Source: RYN-230 sp963770535 (lineage in GTDB: Bacteria > Actinomycetota > Actinomycetes > Streptosporangiales > Streptosporangiaceae). Taken from it: a DNA stretch of 64,000 nt. The position numbers and the translations under genes are program-made. The stretch covers positions 868,001 through 932,000 of the forward strand of contig CAVYPZ010000007.1 in the NCBI GenBank assembly GCA_963770535.1, written 5' to 3'. Below the pieces are notes generated by a model. It was not told the origin of the DNA and ran no database searches. It saw only the letters and a list, made by a program, of their open reading frames with translations. Of the stretch, positions 41,142 to 50,888 are shown piece after piece (within the stretch, counting starts at the first letter, position 1; each line of letters opens with the position of its first letter).

Positions 41142-44081
41142 ATGAATCTTCTCAGCCGCCAGCGCCGCCGCAAGCTCGGCGCGCTGGCAGCGGCGGCCGG
41201 CCTCCTCGCGGCCGTGCTCGTGGTGCTGATCGTGGTGATCCGCCAGCCGGTGCCGGTCACGGCACGGGCGCTGCGGATCACGGTGGCCGACGGTCCCGGT
41301 CATGACCAGCGCGTGTCGCTGGACGCCACGTTCTTCACCCCGCCCGGCGGCGGCCGGGTGCCCGCGATCCTGCTCGCGCACGGGTTCGGGGAGACGAAGG
41401 ACGCGGTCCGGCCGGAGGCGGAGCAGCTCGCCCGGGCCGGATTCGCGGTGCTCACCTGGTCCGCGCGGGGATTCGGCCGGTCCACCGGCCAGGTCGCCCT
41501 GGACTCACCCGCCTATGAGGTGGAAGACGTCGGGCAGCTGGTCAGCTGGCTGGCCCGGCAGCCGCGGGTGAGGCTGGACGGCCCGGGGGATCCGCGGGTG
41601 GGCATCACCGGCTCGTCGTACGGGGGCGCCATCGCGCTCCTGGCCGCCGCCTATGACCACCGGATCGACGCGATCGTCCCCCAGGCCACCTGGTACAACC
41701 TGGCCAGTGCACTGTTCCCCAACGCCGGCGCCGGCGCCGGCGCCGCGGGGCCTGCGGGCGGGGTGTTCAAGAAGCAGTGGGCCGGGCTGCTCTTCACCCA
41801 GGGAACCGCGGCCGGGCCCGGGACGGCCGGACGAGCGGATCCGGGACGGCGGCGGGATCCGGGACGGCGGCGGGATCCGGGACGGGCGGCGGGATCCGGG
41901 ACGGGACCGGCCGCCGGCGTGTCCGCCGCGCTGTGCGGCCGCTTCCTGCCCGCGCTGTGCGCCATGTACCAGCAGGTGGCCACGCTGGGGCGGCCCACCC
42001 CGCAGGTGATCTCCTGGCTCGAGCGGTCCAGCCCGTCGAGCGTGGCCAGCCGGATCGACGTGCCCACGCTGCTGATCCAGGGCGAGGACGACTCCCTGTT
42101 CGGCCTGGATCAGGCCAACGCGAACGACCAGGCCATCCGCCGTAACGGCGCGCCGGTGGACATGGTGTGGTTCGCGGGCGGCCACGACGGCGGGAACCAG
42201 GAGACCAGCCGGATCACCCAGCTCACCACCGGCTGGTTCCAGCGCTGGCTGACCCCCCGGCACCGGTGGTCCCCCGCCGATCCCCCCGTTCCGACGGGGC
42301 AGCCGGCCTTCTCGGTCACCCGGGACCTGGGCTACGACCCGTCCAGCGGTAACGACGTGCTGGGCGTCGCCACCGCGCCGCGCTACCCGGGCCTGGCCGG
42401 GACCCGGCGCACCGCGGTCAGGCTCCGGGGCCCGGCGCAGGTCATCATCAACCCGCCCGGCGGCGCGCCGCCGTCGATGTCGGTGCTGCCCGGCCTGAGC
42501 ACGGGTGGCCTGGGCGCAGGCCTGCCGATGCCGGGCCAGAGCGCCGCCTTCACCTCGGCCCCGCTGGCCGCCCCGCTGCAGCAGACCGGCTCCGCCACCG
42601 TACGGGTGCGGGTCAGCGGCGCCCCGGACATCACCGTGTTCGCCGGTGTGTACGACGTTGACCAGGCCGGTAACGCCACACTGCCGTTCCAGCTGGCCGC
42701 GCCCGTGCGGGTGACCGGGGCGGCCGCGGGCCGCACGGTCACCGTGAACCTGCCCGCGATCGACTATCAGTTCGCCGCGGGACACCGGCTCCGCCTGGTG
42801 CTGACCAGCACCGACTTCGGCTATGCCACCTCGCCGGCGGCCGCCGCCTACCGGGTGGCACTGGCCGGCCCCGGCCTGTCCGTCCCCTCCGATCCGGCGC
42901 TGCAGATCGCGGGCGGCGGCGTGCCCTGGTGGACGTGGGGGGCGCCCGCCGCGGCACTGGTCACAGCGGTGGTGATCCTCCTGGCCCGGCCCCGGAAGCG
43001 GCCGGGTGCCGTCCCGGCCCCTGCCGTCCCGGTGCCTGCCGTCCCGGTGCCTGCCGGGCCGGTGCCTGCCGGGCCGGTGCCTGCCGGGCCGGCCCCTGCC
43101 GTCGGGGCCCCTGCCGTCCCGTCCCCTGCCGGGCCGGTGGCCGCCGCCAGTACCCCTTCACCCCGAGCCGATGTCCCCCTGGAGATCACTGGCCTCACCA
43201 AGCGTTACCGGGACGGCCAGCTGGCGGTGGATGACCTGTCGCTGCGCGTGGAACGGGGCCAGATCCTCGGCCTGCTGGGGCCGAACGGCGCGGGGAAGAC
43301 CACCACGCTGCGCGCGCTGATGGGCCTGGTCTACCCGGACGCGGGAATGATCACGATTTTCGGCCAGCAGGTCCGCCCCGGCGCACCCGCGCTGTCGCGG
43401 CTCGGCTCGTTCGTGGAGGGGCCAGGTTTCCTGCCGCACCTGTCCGGCCGGGCCAACCTGGACCTGTACTGGCGGGCGACCGGGCGGCCGGCGGCCAGCG
43501 CGCACCTGGACGAGGTCCTGCACATCGCCGGGCTGGGCGCCGCCCTGGACCGCCGGGTGCGGTCCTACTCCCGGGGGATGAGCCAGCGGCTGGCCATCGC
43601 CCAGGCCATGCTCGGCCTGCCGGACCTGCTGGTCCTGGACGAGCCGATGAACGGGCTGGATCCGCCGCAGATCAGGGAGATGCGCGATGTCCTGCTCGGT
43701 TACGCGGCGGCGGGCCGGACCGTGATCTTGTCCAGCCACCTGCTCGGCGAGGTGGAGCAGACCTGCAGCCACCTGGTCGTCATGCACCGGGGCCGCGGCC
43801 TCGCGGCCGGCCCGGTCACGCAGATCACCGGCGACGGCGCGGCCCTGGTCGTGGGGACCTCCCAGGCCCAGCGCGCCGTCACTGTGCTGCGTGACCTGGA
43901 CGGCGTCGAGGCCGCCGAGCATCACCCGGGCGGCATCGTCGTGCATCCCAACGGGGTCGCGCCGTCTGCGGTGGTCGCCGCCCTGGTCGGCGCGGGCATC
44001 CCGGTGGACCGGGTCGGCCCGGGCCGCCGCCTCGAAGACGCCTTCCTGGACCTCATCGGCGCATCGGAGGGTGACCAGTGA
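41142..44081 (+). CDS. X-Pro/CocE-type hydrolase fused to an ABC transporter ATPase
   Basis: A 979-residue fusion. Residues 10-32 form a signal anchor. An alpha/beta hydrolase of the S15/CocE type follows, with nucleophile elbow GITGSSYGG, acid in QGEDDSLFG and His in GGHDGGN. A PF08530-like beta domain runs to about 590, then a second hydrophobic segment near 595-620 and a PVPA-repeat linker. The last 310 residues are an ABC ATPase: LLGPNGAGKTTTLRALM, YSRGMSQRLAIAQAML signature, LLVLDEPMNGLDP. Topology puts the hydrolase outside and the ATPase inside. The next gene is its permease. Short 18-bp repeats (41823-41905) encode DPGRRR units. Confidence 0.88.
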   Translation: MNLLSRQRRRKLGALAAAAGLLAAVLVVLIVVIRQPVPVTARALRITVADGPGHDQRVSLDATFFTPPGGGRVPAILLAHGFGETKDAVRPEAEQLARAGFAVLTWSARGFGRSTGQVALDSPAYEVEDVGQLVSWLARQPRVRLDGPGDPRVGITGSSYGGAIALLAAAYDHRIDAIVPQATWYNLASALFPNAGAGAGAAGPAGGVFKKQWAGLLFTQGTAAGPGTAGRADPGRRRDPGRRRDPGRAAGSGTGPAAGVSAALCGRFLPALCAMYQQVATLGRPTPQVISWLERSSPSSVASRIDVPTLLIQGEDDSLFGLDQANANDQAIRRNGAPVDMVWFAGGHDGGNQETSRITQLTTGWFQRWLTPRHRWSPADPPVPTGQPAFSVTRDLGYDPSSGNDVLGVATAPRYPGLAGTRRTAVRLRGPAQVIINPPGGAPPSMSVLPGLSTGGLGAGLPMPGQSAAFTSAPLAAPLQQTGSATVRVRVSGAPDITVFAGVYDVDQAGNATLPFQLAAPVRVTGAAAGRTVTVNLPAIDYQFAAGHRLRLVLTSTDFGYATSPAAAAYRVALAGPGLSVPSDPALQIAGGGVPWWTWGAPAAALVTAVVILLARPRKRPGAVPAPAVPVPAVPVPAGPVPAGPVPAGPAPAVGAPAVPSPAGPVAAASTPSPRADVPLEITGLTKRYRDGQLAVDDLSLRVERGQILGLLGPNGAGKTTTLRALMGLVYPDAGMITIFGQQVRPGAPALSRLGSFVEGPGFLPHLSGRANLDLYWRATGRPAASAHLDEVLHIAGLGAALDRRVRSYSRGMSQRLAIAQAMLGLPDLLVLDEPMNGLDPPQIREMRDVLLGYAAAGRTVILSSHLLGEVEQTCSHLVVMHRGRGLAAGPVTQITGDGAALVVGTSQAQRAVTVLRDLDGVEAAEHHPGGIVVHPNGVAPSAVVAALVGAGIPVDRVGPGRRLEDAFLDLIGASEGDQ

Positions 44082-44977
44082 CCCCGGGCCCGGGCACGGC
44101 CGGGACCCCGGGCACAGCCGGGGCCGCGGGCACAGCCGGGGCCGCGGGCTACCGCCCCGGCCGCACACTGCCCTTCCGGGTTGAGTTCGTCCGCCAGCTC
44201 CGCCGCTGGAGGACCATCGTGGCCTTCGCGGTGCTGCTCATGCTGCCCTGGATCCTGGTCGCCGCGTTCGAGATCAGCGGGCCGGCCTCACCGGGCAACG
44301 GGACACCGGGACTGGTCACGGTGGCCACCGGCGGCGGCCTCAACTTCGCGGCGTTCAGCCTCTTCGTGTCGGCCGGCTTCCTGCTCGTCGTGGTCGTCGC
44401 CCTGTTCTGCGGGGACACCGTGGCCAGCGAGGCCAGCTGGTCGTCGCTGCGCTACCTGCTGGCCGCGCCGGTGCCCCGGGCCCGGCTGCTGCGCCAGAAG
44501 CTGGTGGTGGCGCTGGCCTACGCGACGATCGGGGTGATCACGCTGCCGGTGATGTCCCTGGTGGCCGGGACGGCCGCGTTCGGCTGGCATCCGCTCCGGC
44601 TGCCGGGCACCGGGGTGCAGCTGCCGGCCGGCCAGGCGCTGACCCGGATGCTCATCGTCCTGGCGTACGTGCTGGTCACCGAGATCGCGGTGGCCGGGAT
44701 CGCGTTCCTGCTCTCGGTGTCCACCGACTCCCCGCTCGGCGCGGTCGGCGGCGCCGTGGGCCTGATGATCCTGTCCGCCATCCTCGACCAGGTCACCGCG
44801 CTCGGGCCGTGGCGGCAGGTCCTCCCGTCGCACTGGCAGTTCGCCTGGCTGGACGCCGTGCAGCCGCAGATCACCTGGGGCGGCATGGTGGAGGGCGCCT
44901 CGGTGTGCGCGTGCTACGGGATCGTGCTCCTCGCGCTGGCCTTCCGGCGTTTCCAGCGGAAAGACGTCGTGTCGTAA
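44078..44977 (+). CDS. ABC-2 type permease
   Basis: A 299-residue membrane protein with about six transmembrane helices (IVAFAVLLMLPWILVAAFEI, FSLFVSAGFLLVVVVALF, further pairs). WSSLRYLLAAPVPRARLLRQ is the cytoplasmic loop typical of ABC-2 permeases that contacts the ATPase. Its GTG overlaps the stop of the hydrolase-ATPase fusion gene (GTGA), so they form one exporter. The N-terminal 25 residues are a GTAG/AAGTAG slippage repeat. The cargo is unknown. Confidence 0.87.
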   Translation: MTPGPGTAGTPGTAGAAGTAGAAGYRPGRTLPFRVEFVRQLRRWRTIVAFAVLLMLPWILVAAFEISGPASPGNGTPGLVTVATGGGLNFAAFSLFVSAGFLLVVVVALFCGDTVASEASWSSLRYLLAAPVPRARLLRQKLVVALAYATIGVITLPVMSLVAGTAAFGWHPLRLPGTGVQLPAGQALTRMLIVLAYVLVTEIAVAGIAFLLSVSTDSPLGAVGGAVGLMILSAILDQVTALGPWRQVLPSHWQFAWLDAVQPQITWGGMVEGASVCACYGIVLLALAFRRFQRKDVVS

Positions 44978-45017
44978 CTGAGACCTGCGGGTCATCATGT
45001 CGTGAACCTGGGGAATC

Positions 45018-45046
45018 TTGTGCGGTTGCCTCCGGTGAGTTACGTT
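45018..45046 (+). promoter_or_regulatory. Predicted sigma-70-type promoter of the APC permease gene
   Basis: TTGTGC at 45018-45023, a 17-bp spacer and TACGTT at 45041-45046 form a good housekeeping-type promoter. Transcription would start near 45052, with a 30-base leader containing GGGAGGA before ATG 45082. Confidence 0.5.
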
Positions 45047-45081
45047 CTGGCCACCCGATCCAGGCCGGCCGGGAGGATCAC

Positions 45082-46560
45082 ATGAGCGGTACAGAATCCC
45101 TTCCCTTCGGCGAGAGCAAGAGCCCGCCGGTCGGCGAGACCGGGCACGAGCACCGGCTGCACCGGGGCGCGCTCGGCATCATGGACATCTCGGCCGCCAC
45201 CATGGCCAACATCGGCCCGGCGATGAGCTTCTACTTCGGGTTCGGGTTCCTGGCCATCACCGCCGGGGTGGCCTCGCCGCTGACGATCGTGGCGGCCGGC
45301 ATCGCGATCGCCCTGCTCGGCAACACGCTGGCCCAGTTCTCCCGGGCGCAGCCGTCCACCGGGGGCTTCATCACGTTCGTCGGGAAGTCCTTCGGCGGCA
45401 CCAGCGCGGTCACCACGGCCCTGCTATGCGGGGTCGGCTACATCATCGCGATGGCCTCGGTCATCGCGATCTCCGGCGGCTTCCTGTCCATCACGCTGCA
45501 GCGCTACGCGCACGTGGACATCCCGTGGGGCTACCTGACCGTCATCCTCACCGCGCTGGCCGTGCTGATGATGATCCGCGGAGTGGGGCTGTCCACCAAG
45601 ATCGCCGGGTTCTTCTTCGCGTTCGAGATGCTGGTGCTCGTCGTCGTCTCGGTCGCGTCCCTGATCAAGAACGGCGGCCACCTGTCCGCGGTCGCGTTCG
45701 AGCCGAGCCACATCACCAACGGCTTCTCCGGGCTCGCGGCCGGGTTCCCCCTGGCCATCTACCTGTTCATCGGCTGGGAGAACTCGGCCGCCCTGGCCGA
45801 GGAGACCGACAACCCGCGGCGCAACGTGCCCCGGGCGGTGTTCACCTCGGTGGCGATCATGGGGGTCAGCTACGTCGTGTTCGCCTACGCGACGGTCAGC
45901 GGGTTCGGCTACAACGTGACCAAGCTCGGCGCGGCGCCGATCCCGTTCATCTCGGTGGCCGACAGCACCATCGGGGTGCTGGCGTTCTTCGCCTACCTGG
46001 CCGGGATGACCTCGACGCTGGGCGCACTCATCGCGGGCACCAACTCCCAGGCCCGGCTGGTGTTCAACGCGGGCCGGGAGGGGCTGCTGCCCAGCTGGAT
46101 CGGCCACGTGAACGCGGCCCGGCGCACCCCGATGAACGCCATCTTCACGTTCGTCGGGATCTCCGGGCTCATTATCGGCGGCTGGGCCTTCCTGCACCTG
46201 ATCGCGGGCACCACCGGCGCGCTCGACCCGATCACGTTCTTCGCCGAGTCGTCCACCATGGGCACCATCCTGGTGCTGATCGTGTACCTGCTGGCCAACC
46301 TGGCCCTGCCGTTCTACTACCGCAGGTTCCGCCCGCAGGAGTTCAGCCCGGTCAAGCACGCCATCCTGCCCGGGCTGGGAGCTATCGCGATCATCGTCCC
46401 GCTGTACTACCTGGCCAAGCCGGGCCAGCCCACGCCGTATGACTGGTTCCCCTACGCGGCCCTGATCATCCTGGTCGTGGCGGCCGTCTACGCCTACATC
46501 CTCAACGCACGCGATTCCGGCCTGGCCGACCGCGTCGGCTCGATCGTGGCCGACGAATAG
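45082..46560 (+). CDS. APC-superfamily amino acid permease
   Basis: A 492-residue twelve-helix permease. LHRGALGIMDISAATMANIG is the helix 1 entry, followed by the GGFITFVGKSFGG loop. GWENSAALAEETDNPRRNVP is the conserved loop after helix 6 (E-E-x-x-x-P-R-R-x-x-P). NSQARLVFNAGREGLLPSW follows helix 8. It imports or exchanges amino acids or amines, with specificity not predicted. The ATG at 45082 has GGAGGATCAC upstream. Confidence 0.92.
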   Translation: MSGTESLPFGESKSPPVGETGHEHRLHRGALGIMDISAATMANIGPAMSFYFGFGFLAITAGVASPLTIVAAGIAIALLGNTLAQFSRAQPSTGGFITFVGKSFGGTSAVTTALLCGVGYIIAMASVIAISGGFLSITLQRYAHVDIPWGYLTVILTALAVLMMIRGVGLSTKIAGFFFAFEMLVLVVVSVASLIKNGGHLSAVAFEPSHITNGFSGLAAGFPLAIYLFIGWENSAALAEETDNPRRNVPRAVFTSVAIMGVSYVVFAYATVSGFGYNVTKLGAAPIPFISVADSTIGVLAFFAYLAGMTSTLGALIAGTNSQARLVFNAGREGLLPSWIGHVNAARRTPMNAIFTFVGISGLIIGGWAFLHLIAGTTGALDPITFFAESSTMGTILVLIVYLLANLALPFYYRRFRPQEFSPVKHAILPGLGAIAIIVPLYYLAKPGQPTPYDWFPYAALIILVVAAVYAYILNARDSGLADRVGSIVADE

Positions 46561-46605
46561 CGGCTCGTCGGCCTCCAGGCCGCCAGTTGTTCCTAGTATC
46601 GAGGC

Positions 46606-47055
46606 GTGACTACCCCCGGCCCCGAACCCCTTGCCCGGACCGCCTACGAGGCCCACCGCGCGGCCCACCCGCAGCCCCTTCCTCCCTGGGAGGACATCAC
46701 GGAGCCGGACCGCGAGGCGTGGCGGGCCGCCATGTCCGCGGTCGGCGGGCAGGGCGCGAAGACGGTCGCCGAGGAGGCTCCCGCCCAGTCCCTGGTCCTC
46801 CAGGCCGCGGGCGAGCGCCTCGTGTTCTACGGCGACTTCCTGGCCGGGCGGCAGGGCCTGCTCGTCATCAGGGACGACTTCGCCTCCGGCCAGCACGCGC
46901 GCTTCACCACCGCCCACGGCCTGTGGTACGTCGAAGACCTCGGTTCGAGGAACGGCACCTGGCTCAACGGGCGCCGCATCCACGCCTCCCAGCGGCTGAA
47001 GAAGGGTGACAAGATCAAGATCGGCCGCACCGTCGTGACGGTGGTCTCCACGTGA
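46606..47055 (+). CDS. FHA domain protein
   Basis: A 149-residue protein. Residues 65-149 are a forkhead-associated phosphothreonine-binding domain: VIRDDFASGQHARF with S-x-x-H, then VEDLGSRNGTWLNGRRI with S-R-N-G-T, all key phosphopeptide contacts kept. The N-terminal 60 residues are Pro/Glu-rich and disordered. FHA proteins are read-outs of Ser/Thr kinases, but no kinase gene is nearby. GTG start at 46606. Confidence 0.9.
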   Translation: MTTPGPEPLARTAYEAHRAAHPQPLPPWEDITEPDREAWRAAMSAVGGQGAKTVAEEAPAQSLVLQAAGERLVFYGDFLAGRQGLLVIRDDFASGQHARFTTAHGLWYVEDLGSRNGTWLNGRRIHASQRLKKGDKIKIGRTVVTVVST

Positions 47056-47264
47056 GCCATCCCGTGCCCACCACAGGCCGGCCCGGATCAGGCCAGATGG
47101 ACTAGCCGCAATGGCTTAACCGGGTTACCCCGTGCCACCCCCGGATGGGGTAGGGAAAACCAGCCGAAGAACGGAGTTGCCTCGTATTCGGCGGCCATAA
47201 CCTGCACAGGCACGGGGCTGCCTGACCTGCGGGCGGCCCCAGGTGGGGGCCATGGGGGGTAGGG
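47056..47264 (+). other. Structured 209-bp leader region before the polysaccharide cluster
   Basis: The gap holds several paired elements: GCCGAA (47163-47168) with TTCGGC (47187-47192), and GGGTTACCCCG and CCCCCGGATGGGG strings upstream. It directly precedes a polysaccharide deacetylase gene. Cell-wall genes in actinobacteria are often preceded by cyclic-dinucleotide riboswitches, but I cannot match a riboswitch consensus, so only structure potential is claimed. Confidence 0.3.
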
Positions 47265-48053
47265 ATGGCGCAGGTAATCAACGACGGCCTGATCCGGGGA
47301 AGCGCGACAGCGCGCGTGCCTGGCATGCCGCTCGTGCTCATGTATCACTCGATCGAGCCGTACCAGGCTGACCCGTACCTGGTGACGGTGGGCCCGGCAC
47401 GGTTCGCGGAGCAGATGCGCTGGCTGGCCCGGCGCGGGCTGCGCGGGGTGTCCATCCGCGACCTGCTCGCCGCGCGTGCGGCGGGCGCCGGCAAAGGCCT
47501 GGTCGGGCTGACGTTCGACGACGGGTACGCCGATTTCGCCCGGCATGCGCTGCCGGTGCTGCGCCGCCGCGGTTTCGGGGCGACCGTGTTCGTCATCGCC
47601 GGCCGGCTCGGCGGCCAGAACGCGTGGGACCCGGACGGGCCGCGTAAGCGGCTGATGGACGCGCCCGAGGTCGCGGCGCTGGCCCGGGAAGGCATCGAGA
47701 TCGGGTCGCACGGGCTGCGTCATGTCCGGCTCGCTGGCAACCGGGACGCGCTGGGCGATGAGGTCGGCGGCAGCCGCCGCATCCTGGAGGAGATCACCGG
47801 CATGCCGGTCGGCGGGTTCTGCTACCCCTACGGCGACCTCGACGCCGCCGCGGTAGCCCAGGTCCGCGACACCGGCTACGACTACGGCTGCGCCATCTGG
47901 CCGTCGGCCTGCACCGGCCGGCACGCGCTGCCGCGGACCTATATCGGCGACGCGGATACCGCGCCGCGCCTGTGGGCGAAGACGGCCCGGCACCGGCTGA
48001 CCTGGCAGCACCGGCTGGCCCCGGTGCTAGCCCGGACGGCCGGCGCCGCCTGA
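47265..48053 (+). CDS. Polysaccharide deacetylase (CE4, cytosolic-type start)
   Basis: A 262-residue NodB-homology deacetylase. VLMYHSIEP, LTFDDGYADF (catalytic Asp and metal Asp), IGSHGLRHVRL (metal His pair) and FCYPYGDLD are motifs 1-4 of carbohydrate esterase family 4. It removes N-acetyl groups from amino-sugar polymers or precursors. No signal peptide is visible, so it may act on a cytoplasmic intermediate. ATG 47265 follows GGGGGGTAGGG. It is the first gene of the polysaccharide cluster. Confidence 0.9.
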   Translation: MAQVINDGLIRGSATARVPGMPLVLMYHSIEPYQADPYLVTVGPARFAEQMRWLARRGLRGVSIRDLLAARAAGAGKGLVGLTFDDGYADFARHALPVLRRRGFGATVFVIAGRLGGQNAWDPDGPRKRLMDAPEVAALAREGIEIGSHGLRHVRLAGNRDALGDEVGGSRRILEEITGMPVGGFCYPYGDLDAAAVAQVRDTGYDYGCAIWPSACTGRHALPRTYIGDADTAPRLWAKTARHRLTWQHRLAPVLARTAGAA

Positions 48054-48162
48054 TTTCCCCCACTCAGCGTAGGCACCCTACCTCTCTTGAGTGACCCACA
48101 AGGGTAAGTCGGGTGCCACAGTCGGAGCACCAGACGGCGCAGATCGCCACCCGGGGGGGACA

Positions 48163-49513
48163 GTGGCCGAGCATCAACTTTCGCTCGCGGTCAATGGGCA
48201 GGAGAACCAGCTGCACACCAGGCTGGTCAGCTTCGAAACAGCACGGTCCGCGATTACCACAGGGTCGGTCGCCATTGTCGGCCTCGGGTACGTCGGGCTG
48301 CCGACCGCGGTGGAGTTGCACGGCAAGAGCCCGCAGATCATCGGGATCGACGTCAGCGAGCGCCGGCTGCGGGACATCGCCTCCCGCCAGGCCGACCTGA
48401 CCGACGCGGACCAGGAGCGCCTCGCCGCGGCCCTGGCCGACGGGAGCCTCGAGCTCACGACCGACCCGGCCGCGGCCGCGGCCGCCGAGGCGATCATCAT
48501 CTGCGTGCCGACCCCGGTGGATGAGGCCCTGGCGCCGGACCTGACCGCGCTGCGGGCCGCATGCGCCACGGTGGTCCAGCACGCGGTGCCGGGACAGATC
48601 ATCATCCTGACCTCGACCAGCTACGTCGGTACCACCCGCGACCTGCTCACCGAGCCGCTCCGGCAGCGGGGACTGGTGGCGGGCACCGACATCAACGTGG
48701 CGTTCAGCCCGGAGCGGATCGACCCGGGCAACCCGGCGCACCTGCAGAGCGAGACCCCGCGGGTGGTCGGCGGGGCCACCGAGGACTGCACCATGCGGGC
48801 CGCCCAGGTCATCGGCCGGCGTCACGGATTCGGTGTACCTGGTCAGCTCGAGCGACGCCGCCGAGGCCACCAAGCTCTACGAGAACATCTTCCGCGCCGT
48901 GTCCCTGGCCCTGGCCAACGAGTTCGCCGACGCGTGCGGCGCGCTCGGCCTGGACCCGATCGAGGTCACGCTGGCCGCGGGCACCAAGCCGTACGGGTTC
49001 CTGGGCGTGTTCCCGGGGCCGGGCGTGGGCGGTCACTGCATTCCGTGCGACCCGCATTACCTGCTCTGGCAGCTGAACGCGCGGGACCACGCCTCGCCGC
49101 TGATCGAGCAGGCCATGAAGTCGATCGCGATGCGCCCGGAACGGGTGGTCGAGCGGGCCGGCCAGGTTATCGCGGCCGGGGGGCGCCCGCTGGCCTGCGC
49201 GCGCGTCGTCGTGATCGGGGTCAGCTACAAGGCGGGCGTGCGGGACCTGCGCGAGTCCCCGGCCCTGCCCATCATCGACGGGCTGATCCGCGAGGGCGCC
49301 GAGGTCTCCTACTACGACCCGCTGATCCCGGAACTCGACCTGCCGGGCGGCGGCCGCCTGCACAGCGTGACGGACCCCCGGGGGCCGGACTTCGACCTGG
49401 CCGTGGTGCATACGCTGCACCCCGGGCTGGATTACACCTGGGCCCACGATGTCCCGGTCGTGCTCGACGCCACCTACCAGTTCTCCGGCGCGGCGCACCG
49501 CGTCGTGGTGTGA
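48163..49513 (+). CDS. Nucleotide-sugar dehydrogenase, WecC/Ugd type (frame break)
   Basis: About 449 residues when corrected. It oxidises a UDP-sugar at C6 to the uronic acid in two NAD-dependent steps. SVAIVGLGYVGLPTAVEL is the Rossmann loop, with FSPERIDPGNP and AEATKLYENIFRAVSLALAN in the middle and GHCIPCDPHYL holding the catalytic Cys. VSYKAGVRDLRESPAL opens the C-terminal domain. One extra base near 48822 (in ATCGGCCGGCG) breaks the frame; both halves are complete. GTG 48163 with GGGGGGGA upstream is preferred over a GTG at 48091. Confidence 0.88.
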
Positions 49514-49523
49514 GGCCTGCGCC

Positions 49524-50888
49524 ATGATCACCGACCTGCGGGCGGCGGACTGGAGTACCCCGGCGGTGGTGCTCAAGTTCGACCAGAACATGCTGCATCA
49601 CGGCAGCCTGGGCGTGATCCGCAGCCTGGGGCGGCTGGGCGTGCCGGTGTACGGCGTGCATGAGGGCCCCTGGGCTCCCGCCGCGAGTTCCCGCTACCTG
49701 TCCGGCCGCTTCTTCTGGCAGCCACGTCCCGATGATCCGCAACGGACCGTATCGGGGCTGCTCAGCCTGGCCAGCCGGATCGGCCGCCGGGCGGTGCTGT
49801 ACGCGACGGACGACGCCGGGGCGATCTTCCTGGCCGAGCACGGGGATGCGCTGCGCGACGCGTTCGCGTTCCCGCGGCCCCCGGCGGACCTGCCCCGGCG
49901 GCTGGCGGGCAAGTACTCGATGTTCCAGCTCTGCCGGGACCTCGGGGTACCCACCCCGCGGGCCATGCTGGCCTGGTCACCGGGGGAGGCCGCGGAGTTC
50001 GCCGGGCAGGCCGGGTTCCCGCTCATCGCGAAGCTGGCCACGCCGTGGCGGGGAGCGGAGAGCGCGGGCCAGCCGCTGCGGAGCACCACGATCATCGCGA
50101 CCCTGCCGCAGCTGCGGGAGGTGTGTGCCCGCGCCGGGGAGACGGGCACGGGGCTCATGCTGCAGGAGTACATCCCGCCGGCGCCCGGCCAGGACTGGTT
50201 CTTCCACGGCTACATCGACGCCGGCGGGCGCTGCGCGCCCGCGTTCACCGGGGTCAAGGACCGCTCCTACCCGGCGTACGCCGGGCTGACCAGCATGGGC
50301 CGTGCGGTGCCGAACAGCCGGGTGGCCGGCCAGGCCAGCGCGATGGCCGCCGCGATCGGCTTCCGCGGGATCGCCGACCTGGACCTGCGCTTCGACCCGC
50401 GGGACGCCGAGTACAAGCTGCTCGACTTCAACCCGCGGCTCGGCGCCCAGTTCCGCCTGTTCACCACGGGCACCGGCCTCGACGTGGCCCGGGCCGCGTA
50501 CCTCGACCTCACCGGCCAGCCGGCCGCGGCCGGGGAAATGACCCGGGACCGGCGGTTCCTGGTCGAGAACTACGACCCGCTGGGCGCGGCCGGCTACTGG
50601 CGCCGCGGGGAACTCGGGCTGCGGTCGTGGGCGGCGTCGCTGCGCGGGGTGGACGAGTTCGCCTGGCTCGCCCGCGACGACCTCCGGCCGTTCGGGCTGA
50701 TGTGCGCGCGCATGGCCTGGCGTGCGGTCAGCCGCGGCCTGCACGGCACCCAGACCCGGGGCCCGTCCGTGCTGCTGCGCGCCGCGGGCGGGCCCCGTTA
50801 CCGTCCCGGGCCGCGGGCCACGGGCGGCAGCCGCGAGCTCAGGGATTTCAAAGCACGGGATGTCAAAGCACGGAGGGAAAAAGTATGA
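49524..50888 (+). CDS. ATP-grasp domain protein
   Basis: A 454-residue ATP-grasp enzyme resembling carboxylate-amine ligases. FDQNMLHHGSLGVIRSLG opens the pre-ATP domain, KYSMFQLCRDLGVPTP and FPLIAKLATPW form the nucleotide fold, LMLQEYIPP is the hinge, and YKLLDFNPRLGAQFRLF contains the metal-binding D-x-N. It may ligate an amino acid or amine to a uronic acid carboxyl or to a precursor, which would fit its place after the uronate-forming dehydrogenase; that is inference. Its TGA overlaps the next ATG. Confidence 0.85.
   Translation: MITDLRAADWSTPAVVLKFDQNMLHHGSLGVIRSLGRLGVPVYGVHEGPWAPAASSRYLSGRFFWQPRPDDPQRTVSGLLSLASRIGRRAVLYATDDAGAIFLAEHGDALRDAFAFPRPPADLPRRLAGKYSMFQLCRDLGVPTPRAMLAWSPGEAAEFAGQAGFPLIAKLATPWRGAESAGQPLRSTTIIATLPQLREVCARAGETGTGLMLQEYIPPAPGQDWFFHGYIDAGGRCAPAFTGVKDRSYPAYAGLTSMGRAVPNSRVAGQASAMAAAIGFRGIADLDLRFDPRDAEYKLLDFNPRLGAQFRLFTTGTGLDVARAAYLDLTGQPAAAGEMTRDRRFLVENYDPLGAAGYWRRGELGLRSWAASLRGVDEFAWLARDDLRPFGLMCARMAWRAVSRGLHGTQTRGPSVLLRAAGGPRYRPGPRATGGSRELRDFKARDVKARREKV

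Noticed and set aside
45424..46983. 519-codon minus-strand frame opposite the amino acid permease
   Set aside because: Asp/Gly/Arg-rich shadow frame, while the plus strand encodes a complete permease.
47056..47264. Confident c-di-AMP or c-di-GMP riboswitch
   Set aside because: Isolated strings look similar, but their order does not follow either consensus; kept only as a structured region.
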